64,000 nt of DNA. Origin: Bacillus alveayuensis (GTDB lineage: Bacteria > Bacillota > Bacilli > Bacillales > Aeribacillaceae). The notes beneath the pieces are model-generated. The model saw only the letters and a list, made by a program, of their open reading frames with translations. It did not search any database and was not told the origin of the DNA. Positions 8,478-17,160 of this stretch are shown here, piece after piece. Numbering within the stretch: position 1 is the first letter of the stretch; every line of letters starts with the position of its first letter. The position numbers and the translations under genes are program-made. The DNA lies in the NCBI GenBank assembly GCA_030812955.1, contig JAUSTR010000007.1:28968-92967 (forward strand), in the 5' to 3' direction.

Positions 8478-10011
8478 TGTCGGAGGGACAAACACGAATG
8501 CAGTATTAGTTGCTGATGATGGGAAAATCGTAGCGGTTTCCCAACAACTCACAACAGACGATATTTTGACTGGAATTTTTGAGGCACTGAAACAAATGTT
8601 TTCAGATACGAAGCTCAATCCGAAAAAGATAAAAGGTGTGTTTATTGGGACAACCCATGTATCAAATGCTCTTTATTTTGAAACAGGATTAGTCAATGTT
8701 GCATTAATTCGACTTTCAAAACAAAAAAGCTTCATCAAGCCTGCTTTAAAATGGCCTAAATCTTTAAAGTCATATATACGACACGAATTTCATGTTCCAA
8801 GTACGCTCAGTTTTACAAAAAAGGATCCAACATGTGTGATTGAAAATGAGGTATTATCTGATATTTTTTCAGAAATTGAAAAATCAGGTGTAGAAGCAGT
8901 TTGTATTGTCGGAGCCAATTCTCCCTTTCATGAAATCGAGGAAAAATGCGTTCAAAAACAGCTGTTAGAAAGATTTCCCGACATGCATGTCACGATGTCC
9001 CATACGATTGGAAGCTTAGGATTTATTGAAAGAGAGAATGCCGCTTTATTAAATGCGATGCTGTCAAAGGTGCTAAAAAACGCTCTTAAAGGGATATCAA
9101 CGATATTTGAAAAGCTGAATGTACATTGTCCTTATTGGTTAATTCAAAATAATGGATCCATTATGAGCATCGAAGAAGCGATGCATTTTCCAATATTAAC
9201 GATTAGTTCGGGAGTGTTGAACAGCTTAAGAGGTGCTTCTATCTTAACAGAGCTTCGTGATTTTATTTTAGTGGATGTCGGCGGGAGTACAATCAACATT
9301 GGCAAAATGGTCAATGGGAGGATGGAAGAAAATGTTGGATCTTCAACGTTATTAGGAATTGAAATCAATATGCCGATACCAGCCATTACCTCATTGCCAT
9401 TTGGATTTGAAAGTGTTGTAAAAGGCGAAAAAGGATTTCTCTCTCTTGAAAAAAAGAAGGAAAAACTGATCGGAAATGCTCAAATCACATTGGACGGAAA
9501 CAAATGGACGATTACCGACTGTTTTTTAAAAAAATCTCCCATTTTCCCTTTTTATCCGAACAACCATAAGAGGAACTTGGAAAAATTATCAGAAGAGGAA
9601 TGTCAAAAAATTGTGAAGTTTGTAATCAAGGAAACGAAGCAAGCGATTGACAAATACGAGGAATTAAATAGAGATATCCCGATTGTATTAGTCGGAGGGG
9701 CAAGTCCATTTTTAAAAGACAGACTATTTGGTAAATATCGAAAAGTTTATCATCCAGCTGGCTACGCTTATTGCAATGCCATCGGAGCTTGTTATGCACC
9801 TGTTAGCGCCCAGCTAGATAAGGTGCTATGGCTCCATGATGAAAAAAAAGAACACGTCATTGAAAAAAGAAAGCAAGAAGTCATTGATACCGTTATTCGT
9901 AAAGGGGCAAAACGAGATACTGTACAAGTAGTTTCAATCAAGGAATATCCGTTCGCTTATTTAAAAGGTCAAGTTTTGCGAGTGCGGATTAAAGCAGAGG
10001 GAGAATTATGA
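8461..10011 (+). CDS. Hydantoinase/oxoprolinase (HyuA)-like ATPase, diverged copy 1
   Basis: ASKHA-fold protein of 516 residues. An N-terminal IDVGGTNTNAV phosphate loop, GTTHVSNALY, LIQNNGSIMS and a second nucleotide motif LVDVGGSTINIG match HyuA of ATP-dependent hydantoinases. It lacks the SIGLGGGT motif present in copy 2 (here PFGFESVV), and its middle region is more basic, so its catalysis may be altered. GGAGGT precedes the ATG, which lies inside the end of the DUF917 gene, implying translational coupling. No HyuB subunit is encoded nearby; DUF917 appears to be its partner instead. Cytosolic. Confidence 0.8.
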   Translation: MRLGIDVGGTNTNAVLVADDGKIVAVSQQLTTDDILTGIFEALKQMFSDTKLNPKKIKGVFIGTTHVSNALYFETGLVNVALIRLSKQKSFIKPALKWPKSLKSYIRHEFHVPSTLSFTKKDPTCVIENEVLSDIFSEIEKSGVEAVCIVGANSPFHEIEEKCVQKQLLERFPDMHVTMSHTIGSLGFIERENAALLNAMLSKVLKNALKGISTIFEKLNVHCPYWLIQNNGSIMSIEEAMHFPILTISSGVLNSLRGASILTELRDFILVDVGGSTINIGKMVNGRMEENVGSSTLLGIEINMPIPAITSLPFGFESVVKGEKGFLSLEKKKEKLIGNAQITLDGNKWTITDCFLKKSPIFPFYPNNHKRNLEKLSEEECQKIVKFVIKETKQAIDKYEELNRDIPIVLVGGASPFLKDRLFGKYRKVYHPAGYAYCNAIGACYAPVSAQLDKVLWLHDEKKEHVIEKRKQEVIDTVIRKGAKRDTVQVVSIKEYPFAYLKGQVLRVRIKAEGEL

Positions 10012-10033
10012 AATGAAAGGGTGATGAAGATTC

Positions 10034-11353
10034 ATGCAAGATGACAAAAAAATAAAAGATTTTGAACGTGAACCAGTACCTCAGGAGCTTCGGAAAGGTT
10101 GGTTGAATTTAGGAGCCGTTTGGCTCGGAATTGGAATCTGTTTAGCCTCTGTTATTACAGGGGGAACGCTTGGAGCGGGTTTAACGATTTCTCAAGCTAT
10201 TTTTGCGGCCATTATTGGTTCTCTGTTATTGTCTATCATCAGTGCGTTATGTTCAGTCGTTGGCGCCAAAACAGGACTATCAACAGGATTAGTTTCCAAG
10301 TTTGCTTTAGGTGAATATGGATCCTATGCTGTCTCTATCGTTATTTCGATTTCGTTATTTGGTTGGTTTGGCGTGCAAACACAGCTATTTGGGGCAAGCG
10401 CTCAACAGATTTTACATGAGTTATTTGGCGTTAACATAAGTGTTGATTTGTTATCCATCATCGGTGGTTTATTAATGACAACGAGTGCCGTGATTGGCTA
10501 TAAGGCGATTGAAAAATTAAGTATTTTAGCGGCACCCCTTATGAGCTTTTTATTAATTGCCTCTTTATGGAAGGTTGTTCATTCACATACGTGGAGTGAA
10601 ATATCCATCCCGCCATTAGCAGAAAATGCGATGCCGTTTACGATTGCTGTATCGATTGTTGCCGGCTCCTTTATTGTCGGCTCAGTTATTGGTCCGGACA
10701 TTGCCCGTTATGCGAAAACACCAAAAGATGCTGTTTTGGCATCATTTTTTGGATTTTTAATTGGATATAGCTTTGTCCTCATTATTGCAGCGATATTGGC
10801 AAAAGCAACAAGTCAATCCGATATTGTGCAAATTATGCTTGGGTTAGGTTGGGGAAGCTTTGCGATGTTGATTTTAATCCTAGGACAATGGACAACAAAT
10901 GACAACAATCTTTATTCATCGGCATTAGGCTTTTCCGTTATTTTTAAGAAAGTGCCTAAATTTATCCTTACGATCATTGCTGGTGTTATTGGAACCTTAT
11001 TAGCGGCATTAAATATTTATGACAGTTTCGTTCCATTTTTAATCTTTTTAAGTGTTCTAATCCCTCCAATTGGAGGTATCTATACAGCGGATTATTTTGC
11101 AAATCAATCAAAATATTCGTTTGAGCATCTTAACACGGTTGGAAAAGTCAATGTCATTGGTGCTGCAACATGGATTGTTTCAGCATTCATTGCCTTCTGT
11201 ACAACGCCAAGTCCAAATGGGTTCGGTCTGTTCACGCTGACTAATGCTCCTGCATTAGACGCCTTTTTAATTGCCTTTGTTATGCAGTTTGCATTAGTGA
11301 AAGCGGCTGAGACGAGAAAGAAGAAACTAAAAATAAATCAACAAGCCATGTAA
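10034..11353 (+). CDS. NCS1-family cytosine/purine/hydantoin-type permease
   Basis: Integral membrane transporter of 439 residues with about 12 hydrophobic segments. It resembles CodB-type members of the nucleobase:cation symporter-1 family, with early conserved GAVWLGIGICLASVITGGTLG and GPDIARYAKTP loops. NCS1 carriers import cytosine, allantoin, hydantoins and related heterocycles. Its position between the two DUF917/HyuA pairs makes it the likely importer of their common substrate, which would then be a heterocyclic imide or hydantoin-like compound. The exact ligand cannot be read from the sequence. Confidence 0.85.
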   Translation: MQDDKKIKDFEREPVPQELRKGWLNLGAVWLGIGICLASVITGGTLGAGLTISQAIFAAIIGSLLLSIISALCSVVGAKTGLSTGLVSKFALGEYGSYAVSIVISISLFGWFGVQTQLFGASAQQILHELFGVNISVDLLSIIGGLLMTTSAVIGYKAIEKLSILAAPLMSFLLIASLWKVVHSHTWSEISIPPLAENAMPFTIAVSIVAGSFIVGSVIGPDIARYAKTPKDAVLASFFGFLIGYSFVLIIAAILAKATSQSDIVQIMLGLGWGSFAMLILILGQWTTNDNNLYSSALGFSVIFKKVPKFILTIIAGVIGTLLAALNIYDSFVPFLIFLSVLIPPIGGIYTADYFANQSKYSFEHLNTVGKVNVIGAATWIVSAFIAFCTTPSPNGFGLFTLTNAPALDAFLIAFVMQFALVKAAETRKKKLKINQQAM

Positions 11354-11369
11354 AAGGAGAGATGGATGT

Positions 11370-12467
11370 ATGCGGTTCATTGGCAAACAAGAAATTGAAG
11401 ATATTGCAATTGGTGCAGCACTTTTAGGAACAGGGGGCGGTGGAGACCCTTATATTGGGAAACTGATGGCGCTTCAAGCCATTGAAGAGTTTGGACCAAT
11501 CAAGCTGCTTTCGGTAGATGAGGTTCCAGATGATGCCTTGATCGTTCCTTCTGGCATGATGGGGGCGCCAACCGTTTTAGTTGAAAAAGTACCGAGTGGA
11601 GACGAAGCACTTCAAGCATTCAAAAGCTTAGAATCTTATCTAGGGAAAAAGATTTTTGCTACGATGCCAATCGAAGCTGGTGGTATTAACTCCTTATTAC
11701 CGCTTGCCCTTGCAGCGCGATTAGGCCTCCCGGTCGTTGATGTCGATGGAATGGGGCGAGCTTTCCCAGAATTGCAAATGGTTACTTTCTACTTGGATGG
11801 GATTTCGGCAACGCCAATGGTTCTTGCAGATGAAAAAGGAAACTCCACACTTTTAAATACGATCGATAATGTTTGGGCCGAACGAATTGCAAGAAGTGCA
11901 ACCATCCAAAAAGGCGGATCTGTGATGTTGGCGATTTACCCAATGTCAGGTAAGAATATTAAAGAAAGTGGAATCCATAACATTTTAAAATTAGAAGAAG
12001 ACATCGGCAAAACGATTCGCTTAGCAAAAGCAAACAATGTAGATCCAATTAAAGAAGTATTAGCGTTGACAGGCGGATTTGAGCTGTTCCGTGGAAAAGT
12101 TTCAGATGTTAATCGCAAGACTGAAACAGGCTTTGCAAGAGGAACAGCGAAAATGGATGGTTTGGCAAATTATAAAGGGGAAACGTTACAACTTCGCTTT
12201 CAAAACGAACATTTAATTGCACAAACGGAAGATCGCCTTTTATGTGTCACACCAGACTTAATCGCAGTACTGGATGAAGAAACAGGTCTTCCAATTACAA
12301 CAGAAGGGCTAAAATATGGAGCGCGTTGTGTAGTGATTGGTATTCCTTGTGATCCAAAGTGGAGAACCGAAAAAGGGATTGAAACGTGTGGTCCAAAATA
12401 TTTTGGCTATGCGGTTGATTATGTACCTGTTGAAGAATTAGTGAAGAAAGGAACGAGAGCAAAATGA
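11370..12467 (+). CDS. DUF917 (S-Me-THD) family protein, copy 2
   Basis: Protein of 365 residues with the canonical family motifs LLGTGGGGDPYIGK, GMMGAPTVL, EAGGINSLLPL and PVVDVDGMGRAFPELQM. It is paralogous to the gene at 7377 but closer to the family consensus. Aspartates in the GGGGD and DVDGMGRAFPE segments are good metal-ligand candidates. The stop codon overlaps the start of the next HyuA gene by four bases (ATGA), indicating a tightly coupled pair. The family name S-methyl-thiohydantoin desulfurase is established; activity on that compound here is not shown. Confidence 0.83.
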   Translation: MRFIGKQEIEDIAIGAALLGTGGGGDPYIGKLMALQAIEEFGPIKLLSVDEVPDDALIVPSGMMGAPTVLVEKVPSGDEALQAFKSLESYLGKKIFATMPIEAGGINSLLPLALAARLGLPVVDVDGMGRAFPELQMVTFYLDGISATPMVLADEKGNSTLLNTIDNVWAERIARSATIQKGGSVMLAIYPMSGKNIKESGIHNILKLEEDIGKTIRLAKANNVDPIKEVLALTGGFELFRGKVSDVNRKTETGFARGTAKMDGLANYKGETLQLRFQNEHLIAQTEDRLLCVTPDLIAVLDEETGLPITTEGLKYGARCVVIGIPCDPKWRTEKGIETCGPKYFGYAVDYVPVEELVKKGTRAK

Positions 12468-14044
12468 GTATTTATCGAATCGGAATCGACGTCGGTGGTA
12501 CACATACAGATGCGGTTATATTAGATGAGACCAATCAAGTTATTTCGGAAACAAAGTCAAAAACAACAGTGGATGTGAGCACCGGAATTTATAAAGCGAT
12601 GAAGAAAATCATTGAGGAGGCAAACGTTCCGAGAGAGCAAATTAAATATGCAATGCTTGGCACAACACATTGTACAAATGCGATAGTGGAACGGAAACGA
12701 TTAAATAACATTGCGGTCATTCGCATCGGAGCTCCTGCTACATTAGCGGTTAAACCATTAATTGGTGTACCTGATGACCTTCGTGACGAACTCGGACGCT
12801 ACGTTTATATCGTAAGAGGGGGTCATGAGTTTGATGGTCGGGAAATCGCCAAACTAGATGAAGAAGAGCTATATCGAATTGCCAATGAAATCAAAGGGAA
12901 GGTCGATTCGGTTGCGATCACGTCCGTTTTTTCTCCTGTTTCAGACAGTCATGAAAAACGTGCAGCAGAAATTATTCATGAAGTGCTGGGAGAAGAAATA
13001 CCTGTTTCATTATCATCTGAAATTGGCAGCGTCGGCCTTTTAGAACGTGAAAACGCAACAATTTTAAATGCAGCGGTTGTCAATGTGGCCAAAACAACGG
13101 CAACGGGATTTATCAATGCTTTAAAAGAAGAAGGCATTGACGCAAAAGTTTTCTTTGGACAAAATGACGGAACGTTAATGTCTGTTGATTATGCTGTTAA
13201 GTATCCGATTTATACGATTGCATGCGGACCGACAAACTCATTACGGGGCGCATCTTATTTAACAGGTCAATCTGATGCACTTGTAGTTGATGTAGGGGGG
13301 ACGACAACAGATATCGGAGTGCTTATTGAATCGTTCCCGCGTGAATCATCTTTAGCCGTTGAAATTGGAGGGGCGAGAACGAACTTCCGTATGCCTGATT
13401 TAGTGTCCATTGGGTTAGGAGGCGGAACGATTATTCGTATCAAGGATGACGGAAGCTTTACGATTGGACCAGATAGTGTCGGCTATCGCCTTCCTGAAAA
13501 AGGACTTGTTTTTGGCGGGGACACTTTAACAACAACTGACGTCGTCGTGGCGTTAGGGAAAGTAAACTTAGGGGACCCTTCTAAAGTTGCCCATTTAGAT
13601 AAACGTTTACTAGAAGCAATCTATCAAAAAATGATCGAAATGGTGGAAGAAGCAATTGATAAAATGAAAACTAGTTCAGCACCTGTCCCTGTTATTCTTG
13701 TAGGGGGAGGAAGTATTTTACTTCCTGAATCGTTGAAAGGCGCTTCAAAGGTCATTCTCCCTGATCATTTTGGGGTGGCAAATGCCATTGGTGCAGCCAT
13801 TGCCCAAGTAAGTGGACAAGTTGAAAAAGTATATAGTTTGGATGAATTAGGAAGAGAACAAGCGATGAATCTCGCTAAAAACGAAGCGGTTCAAGAAGCA
13901 ATCAAAGCTGGAGCTGACCCAGATCATGTTGTCATTGTTGATATCGAAGACGTACCACTTGCTTATCTGCCAGGTAATGCTACACGCATTCGTGTAAAAG
14001 CAGCTGGACCATTAGCTAAAGTGGAGGAGGAACAAAAAGTTTAA
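12464..14044 (+). CDS. Hydantoinase/oxoprolinase (HyuA) family protein, copy 2
   Basis: Protein of 526 residues with all HyuA ASKHA motifs: IDVGGTHTDAV at the N-terminus, GTTHCTNAIVER, ACGPTNSLRGA, VVDVGGTTTDIGV, the SIGLGGGTII segment and VILVGGGSILLP near the C-terminus. Members use ATP to activate a cyclic imide carbonyl for ring opening (hydantoin, N-methylhydantoin, 5-oxoproline). It overlaps the DUF917 gene by four bases and ends the operon before a terminator. No HyuB gene follows, so it is not a standard HyuAB enzyme. Substrate unknown. Confidence 0.85.
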   Translation: MSIYRIGIDVGGTHTDAVILDETNQVISETKSKTTVDVSTGIYKAMKKIIEEANVPREQIKYAMLGTTHCTNAIVERKRLNNIAVIRIGAPATLAVKPLIGVPDDLRDELGRYVYIVRGGHEFDGREIAKLDEEELYRIANEIKGKVDSVAITSVFSPVSDSHEKRAAEIIHEVLGEEIPVSLSSEIGSVGLLERENATILNAAVVNVAKTTATGFINALKEEGIDAKVFFGQNDGTLMSVDYAVKYPIYTIACGPTNSLRGASYLTGQSDALVVDVGGTTTDIGVLIESFPRESSLAVEIGGARTNFRMPDLVSIGLGGGTIIRIKDDGSFTIGPDSVGYRLPEKGLVFGGDTLTTTDVVVALGKVNLGDPSKVAHLDKRLLEAIYQKMIEMVEEAIDKMKTSSAPVPVILVGGGSILLPESLKGASKVILPDHFGVANAIGAAIAQVSGQVEKVYSLDELGREQAMNLAKNEAVQEAIKAGADPDHVVIVDIEDVPLAYLPGNATRIRVKAAGPLAKVEEEQKV

Positions 14045-14094
14045 TATTCGTTCCCGTTTTTATTAAAGCTTTGTAGAAAGAAAAAGAGAGCTTG

Positions 14095-14140
14095 CCCTCC
14101 CAGGTAGCCGAAAGATAGTCTACCTGAGAGGGGATTTTGT
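14095..14140 (+). terminator. Terminator of the DUF917/HyuA operon
   Basis: CCCTCCCAGGTAG pairs with CTACCTGAGAGGG (one mismatch in 13) about 50 bases after the HyuA stop, followed by a T-rich GATTTTGTTT. Confidence 0.7.
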
Positions 14141-14157
14141 TTGGCAATACGCTAAAT

Positions 14158-14283
14158 TTAACCAATAGTGGCCAGTTGGTCCGATGCATCGATCACTTCT
14201 ATTTTCCCAAATTCCTTCATCGCCGCCAAAATTCGTTGATAAAAGGTTTCAAACCCATTTCGTGAGGAAATAGCGGCACGCTT
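14158..14283 (-). pseudogene. Possible 3' remnant of a decayed gene (about 40 codons)
   Basis: On the minus strand an open stretch reads AISSRNGFETFYQRILAAMK followed by EFGKIEVIDASDQLATIG and a stop, with an in-frame stop just upstream. The amphipathic, protein-like composition suggests a gene tail left after a deletion. An IS605-like hairpin lies directly upstream of it. I do not recognise the family, and it may be chance. Confidence 0.3.
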
Positions 14284-14296
14284 TTAACGAACCTCT

Positions 14297-14330
14297 CCCA
14301 CCTACTCGTTGTTTAGAGGTGAGAAACTAT
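14297..14330. mobile_element. IS605-type end hairpin (second relic)
   Basis: CTCCCACCTACTCG with AGAGGTGAG is, read on the minus strand, the same GAGTAGGTGGGAGA motif seen at about 3954-3968 next to the tnpB fragment. This suggests a second dead IS200/IS605-type end. No transposase remains beside it. Confidence 0.35.
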
Positions 14331-14398
14331 TAGGTGAACATGTTAAAATGGAAAGAAGAGAAGAAATCAAAAAATTGAAACGGAATTTTCTGATAAAA

Positions 14399-14443
14399 AC
14401 AAAAAGAGAGCCTAGCTGTATTGAAAGATGGAATGGCTCTCTC
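14399..14443 (-). terminator. Terminator of acoABC
   Basis: AGAGAGCC (14405-14412) pairs with GGCTCTCT (14435-14442). On the minus strand the stem is followed by TTTTTGTTTTT. It lies about 175 bases beyond the acoC stop. Confidence 0.55.
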
Positions 14444-14618
14444 TTGCTTTGAAACGAGACAGGGATCACGCCGGTTTGCTCTTAAAATCAGCAAGACGCT
14501 TATACTCAATACTCAGGCATTTACAAATCAGCAAACTGCAAATTCTTTTTGTCTATCTTTCTGACAATCTTCGATAACTTCGAGGTGTGACAGTAAAGTG
14601 AGCCTGACGCAGAAATTT

Positions 14619-15989
14619 TTATTTTACAAACAACAAATCCGGCTCGCTTAAAGATTTTTTAAGTTCGTTTAAAGATTTTTGCGCCAGCATGCCATCAATT
14701 AATCGATGGTCATAGCTAAGGGATAGCGCCATCATTGGAGCGATTTCAATGGAATCATTGACAACAATAGGTTTTTTCTCGATTTTGCCGATGCCTAATA
14801 TACATGATTCTGGATGATTAATAATTGGAGTAAACCACGATCCGTCAGCAGATCCGATATTGGATATCGTACATGTGGCTCCCGTCATTTCATTTGCTTT
14901 GATGGAGCCGTCTCTTGCTTTTTTGGCAAGCTCTTGGATCTCTTTGGCAATATGAAATAATGACTTTTGATCTGCATGCTTAATTACCGGAACGACAAGG
15001 CCGCGTTCGGTGTCGGTCGCAAAGCCGATATGATATTCATCTTTTAAGATGATTTCTTCTCGCTCATCGTCTAAGGAAGCATTTAACATCGGATATTTTT
15101 TAAGCACGGCTGTTAATGCTTTGACGACGTAGGCGAGATAAGTGAGTTTTATTTCCTCTTCAACCGCATATGGTTTTACCCTTTCACGGTGGGACACAAG
15201 ATTTGTAACATTGGCCTCATCAAAATGAGTGACATGCGGAATAACAGATTTTGAATGAACCATTGCCTTTGCGATCACGCTTCGAATGCCAGTAAAAGGG
15301 ATTCTTCGTTTGTCTTGTGTGCTCGTCTTCTCTTTTGTTGCTTCCTTGCCTGCTGCTTCGCTTACAGCCTTTGTTTGTTCCAGTTTTCGTTTGGCGATGA
15401 CTGCTTCAATATCGCTTTTGACGATTCTTCCGTTAGGACCTGTCGGTGTCACTTCCTCCAGGCTGACATTATGTTCTCTCGCAAATTTACGCACAGATGG
15501 AGGTGCGATAATAAACTGTTTTGGTTGTTTCTCTTTTTCTTCGCTTTTCTTTGCCGCATTTCGAATATCTTCCTCCGTGACCTTTCCGTTTGGACCAGTT
15601 GGATGAACAAGGCGCCAATCAACACCGAGTTCTTTCGCTAATTTTTTTACACGCGGAGTCGCTTTTTTCTCGTTTGGAACTTCTAGTACAGCTTTCTGTT
15701 CTTCTTCTATTGCAGGTGTTGTTTCACTAACGGTGTCAGTCGTCGTGTCTTGGCTTGTTTCTATGATGGCTAATACTTCTTCAACAGCAGCGGTTTCGCT
15801 TCTTTTTTTTCTAATTTCTTTAACCACACCTGACACTGGAGCTTCAATGTCCGAAACGGCCTTCTCTGTTTGAACTTCCAAGAGTGTATTGCCTTTTTCC
15901 ACTACATCACCTTCAGAAACATGCCAGAAGGTGATTAAGCTTTCATCATGATCATTAGATAGTCGCGGTAATTTTACTTCGATTAACAT
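14619..15989 (-). CDS. acoC: Dihydrolipoamide acetyltransferase (E2) of an acetoin/2-oxoacid dehydrogenase complex
   Basis: E2 core subunit of 456 residues that transfers the acyl group from lipoate to CoA. Residues 1-76 form a lipoyl domain with Lys43 in the TEKA motif. Two successive peripheral-subunit-binding domains follow, at about 110-146 (ATPRVKKLAKE...PTGPNGKV) and 162-198 (APPSVRKFARE...PTGPNGRI). The catalytic domain (about 228-456) carries the acyltransferase motif SYDHRLIDG. Two binding domains are unusual; most E2s have one. It follows acoA and acoB on the minus strand with no acoL (E3) gene, so E3 must come from elsewhere. Acetoin specificity is inferred from AcoR and the E1 type. 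Confidence 0.82.
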   Translation of the reverse strand: MLIEVKLPRLSNDHDESLITFWHVSEGDVVEKGNTLLEVQTEKAVSDIEAPVSGVVKEIRKKRSETAAVEEVLAIIETSQDTTTDTVSETTPAIEEEQKAVLEVPNEKKATPRVKKLAKELGVDWRLVHPTGPNGKVTEEDIRNAAKKSEEKEKQPKQFIIAPPSVRKFAREHNVSLEEVTPTGPNGRIVKSDIEAVIAKRKLEQTKAVSEAAGKEATKEKTSTQDKRRIPFTGIRSVIAKAMVHSKSVIPHVTHFDEANVTNLVSHRERVKPYAVEEEIKLTYLAYVVKALTAVLKKYPMLNASLDDEREEIILKDEYHIGFATDTERGLVVPVIKHADQKSLFHIAKEIQELAKKARDGSIKANEMTGATCTISNIGSADGSWFTPIINHPESCILGIGKIEKKPIVVNDSIEIAPMMALSLSYDHRLIDGMLAQKSLNELKKSLSEPDLLFVK

Positions 15990-16019
15990 AGGCTGCCTCC
16001 TATATATGAGAAATCGATT

Positions 16020-17039
16020 TTATTCATTGACTAGCTTCATTGCTTCGTTAAAAATTTTCTCGGCATTTGGCAGAACAAATTGTTCAAGTGGACGGCTGTA
16101 TGGAATTGGTACATCTGGAATAGCTAATCGCTTAACAGGTGCTTCTAAATCATATAAGCCTTCTTCTGCTACAATCGCTGCGATTTCTGCCGTCATCCCG
16201 TATGATAAATAATCCTCATCGACGACAAGCAAACGATGCGTCTTTTTAACGGATTGAAGAATTGTTTCCCGGTCTAATGGAACGAGTGAGCGTAAATCGA
16301 TGACCTCTGCCTCAATTCCATCCTCACTGAGCTTTTGCGCAGCTTCTAATGCATGATGGGTCGTCATTTGAATGCCTACAATAGTAAGATCTTTTCCTTC
16401 TCTTACCACTTTGGCCTTGCCGATTGGCACGGTGTACGCTTCTTCCGGGACATGTCCAACTGATGCGTCTAATTGGTCCATCCATCCTAACCCTTGTAAT
16501 GTCTTATGAAACATAAAGACGACTGGGTTATCATCACGGATGGCAGAAATCATCATTCCTTTTAAATCATACGGAGTGGATGGCGCCACCACTTTCATTC
16601 CAGGCAAATGAGCAAAAGTGGCATATAGTGTTTGCGAATGCTGAGCTGCATCGTTATATCCGCCGCCAACAGCCGTCATCAGCACCATTGGGAGCTTGAC
16701 GCGTCCACCTGACATATACGGAATTTTCGCCATATGGTTATAAATTTGGTCCATACAAACACCGAAGAAATCGACGAACATTAATTCAACAATCGGCCGC
16801 ATTCCTTCTTGAGCTGCTCCAATAGCAGCACCAATAAAGGCAGTTTCCGAAATCGGTGTATCGATCACTCTTTCAGAACCGAACTTTTGAAATAATCCTT
16901 CCGTTGCTCCGAAAATACCTCCGTATACACCGACATCCTCACCCATGACAAACACGTTCGGATCTCTTTCCATTTCTAATCGTATCGCTTCTGCCATCGC
17001 TTTATTTCCCGTTAGTAAGCGCTGTTTTGTTTTCTGCAT
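16020..17039 (-). CDS. acoB: Acetoin dehydrogenase E1 component, beta subunit
   Basis: Thiamine-diphosphate E1 beta subunit of 339 residues, transketolase-like. Motifs include VFVMGEDVGVYGG, the ISETAFIGAAIGAA helix, VELMFVDFFGVCMDQIYNH and a C-terminal transketolase domain starting near VIDLRSLVPLD. Together with the alpha subunit it decarboxylates or cleaves the substrate and acylates E2 lipoate. Sequence style and gene order alpha-beta-E2 match acoABC rather than pdhABC. The RBS AAGGAG precedes its ATG. The gap to acoA holds a near-copy of the acoA 3' end. Confidence 0.85.
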   Translation of the reverse strand: MQKTKQRLLTGNKAMAEAIRLEMERDPNVFVMGEDVGVYGGIFGATEGLFQKFGSERVIDTPISETAFIGAAIGAAQEGMRPIVELMFVDFFGVCMDQIYNHMAKIPYMSGGRVKLPMVLMTAVGGGYNDAAQHSQTLYATFAHLPGMKVVAPSTPYDLKGMMISAIRDDNPVVFMFHKTLQGLGWMDQLDASVGHVPEEAYTVPIGKAKVVREGKDLTIVGIQMTTHHALEAAQKLSEDGIEAEVIDLRSLVPLDRETILQSVKKTHRLLVVDEDYLSYGMTAEIAAIVAEEGLYDLEAPVKRLAIPDVPIPYSRPLEQFVLPNAEKIFNEAMKLVNE

Positions 17040-17160
17040 TTTTTATAACTCCTTTCTTTTTCAGAATGATTAAAACAAAAAGGTGTTTTTGCCCAATTCT
17101 TTAAATCGAGCCCATCATCCTTTTTTCGGAATGATTAAACAAAAAGGTCTTGTAATGCAT
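17040..17160 (-). repeat. Partial duplication of the acoA 3' end between acoA and acoB
   Basis: The acoA terminal segment CCTTTTTGTTTAATCATTC recurs about 70 bases further along the minus strand as CCTTTTTGTTTTAATCATTC, again followed by a (C/T)GAAAAA tail. One copy contains the acoA stop codon and the other lies just before the acoB RBS. It looks like a small tandem duplication. Confidence 0.6.

Noticed and set aside
12464..14044. Standard HyuAB N-methylhydantoinase or 5-oxoprolinase
   Set aside because: No HyuB gene follows either HyuA copy; each is coupled to DUF917 instead.
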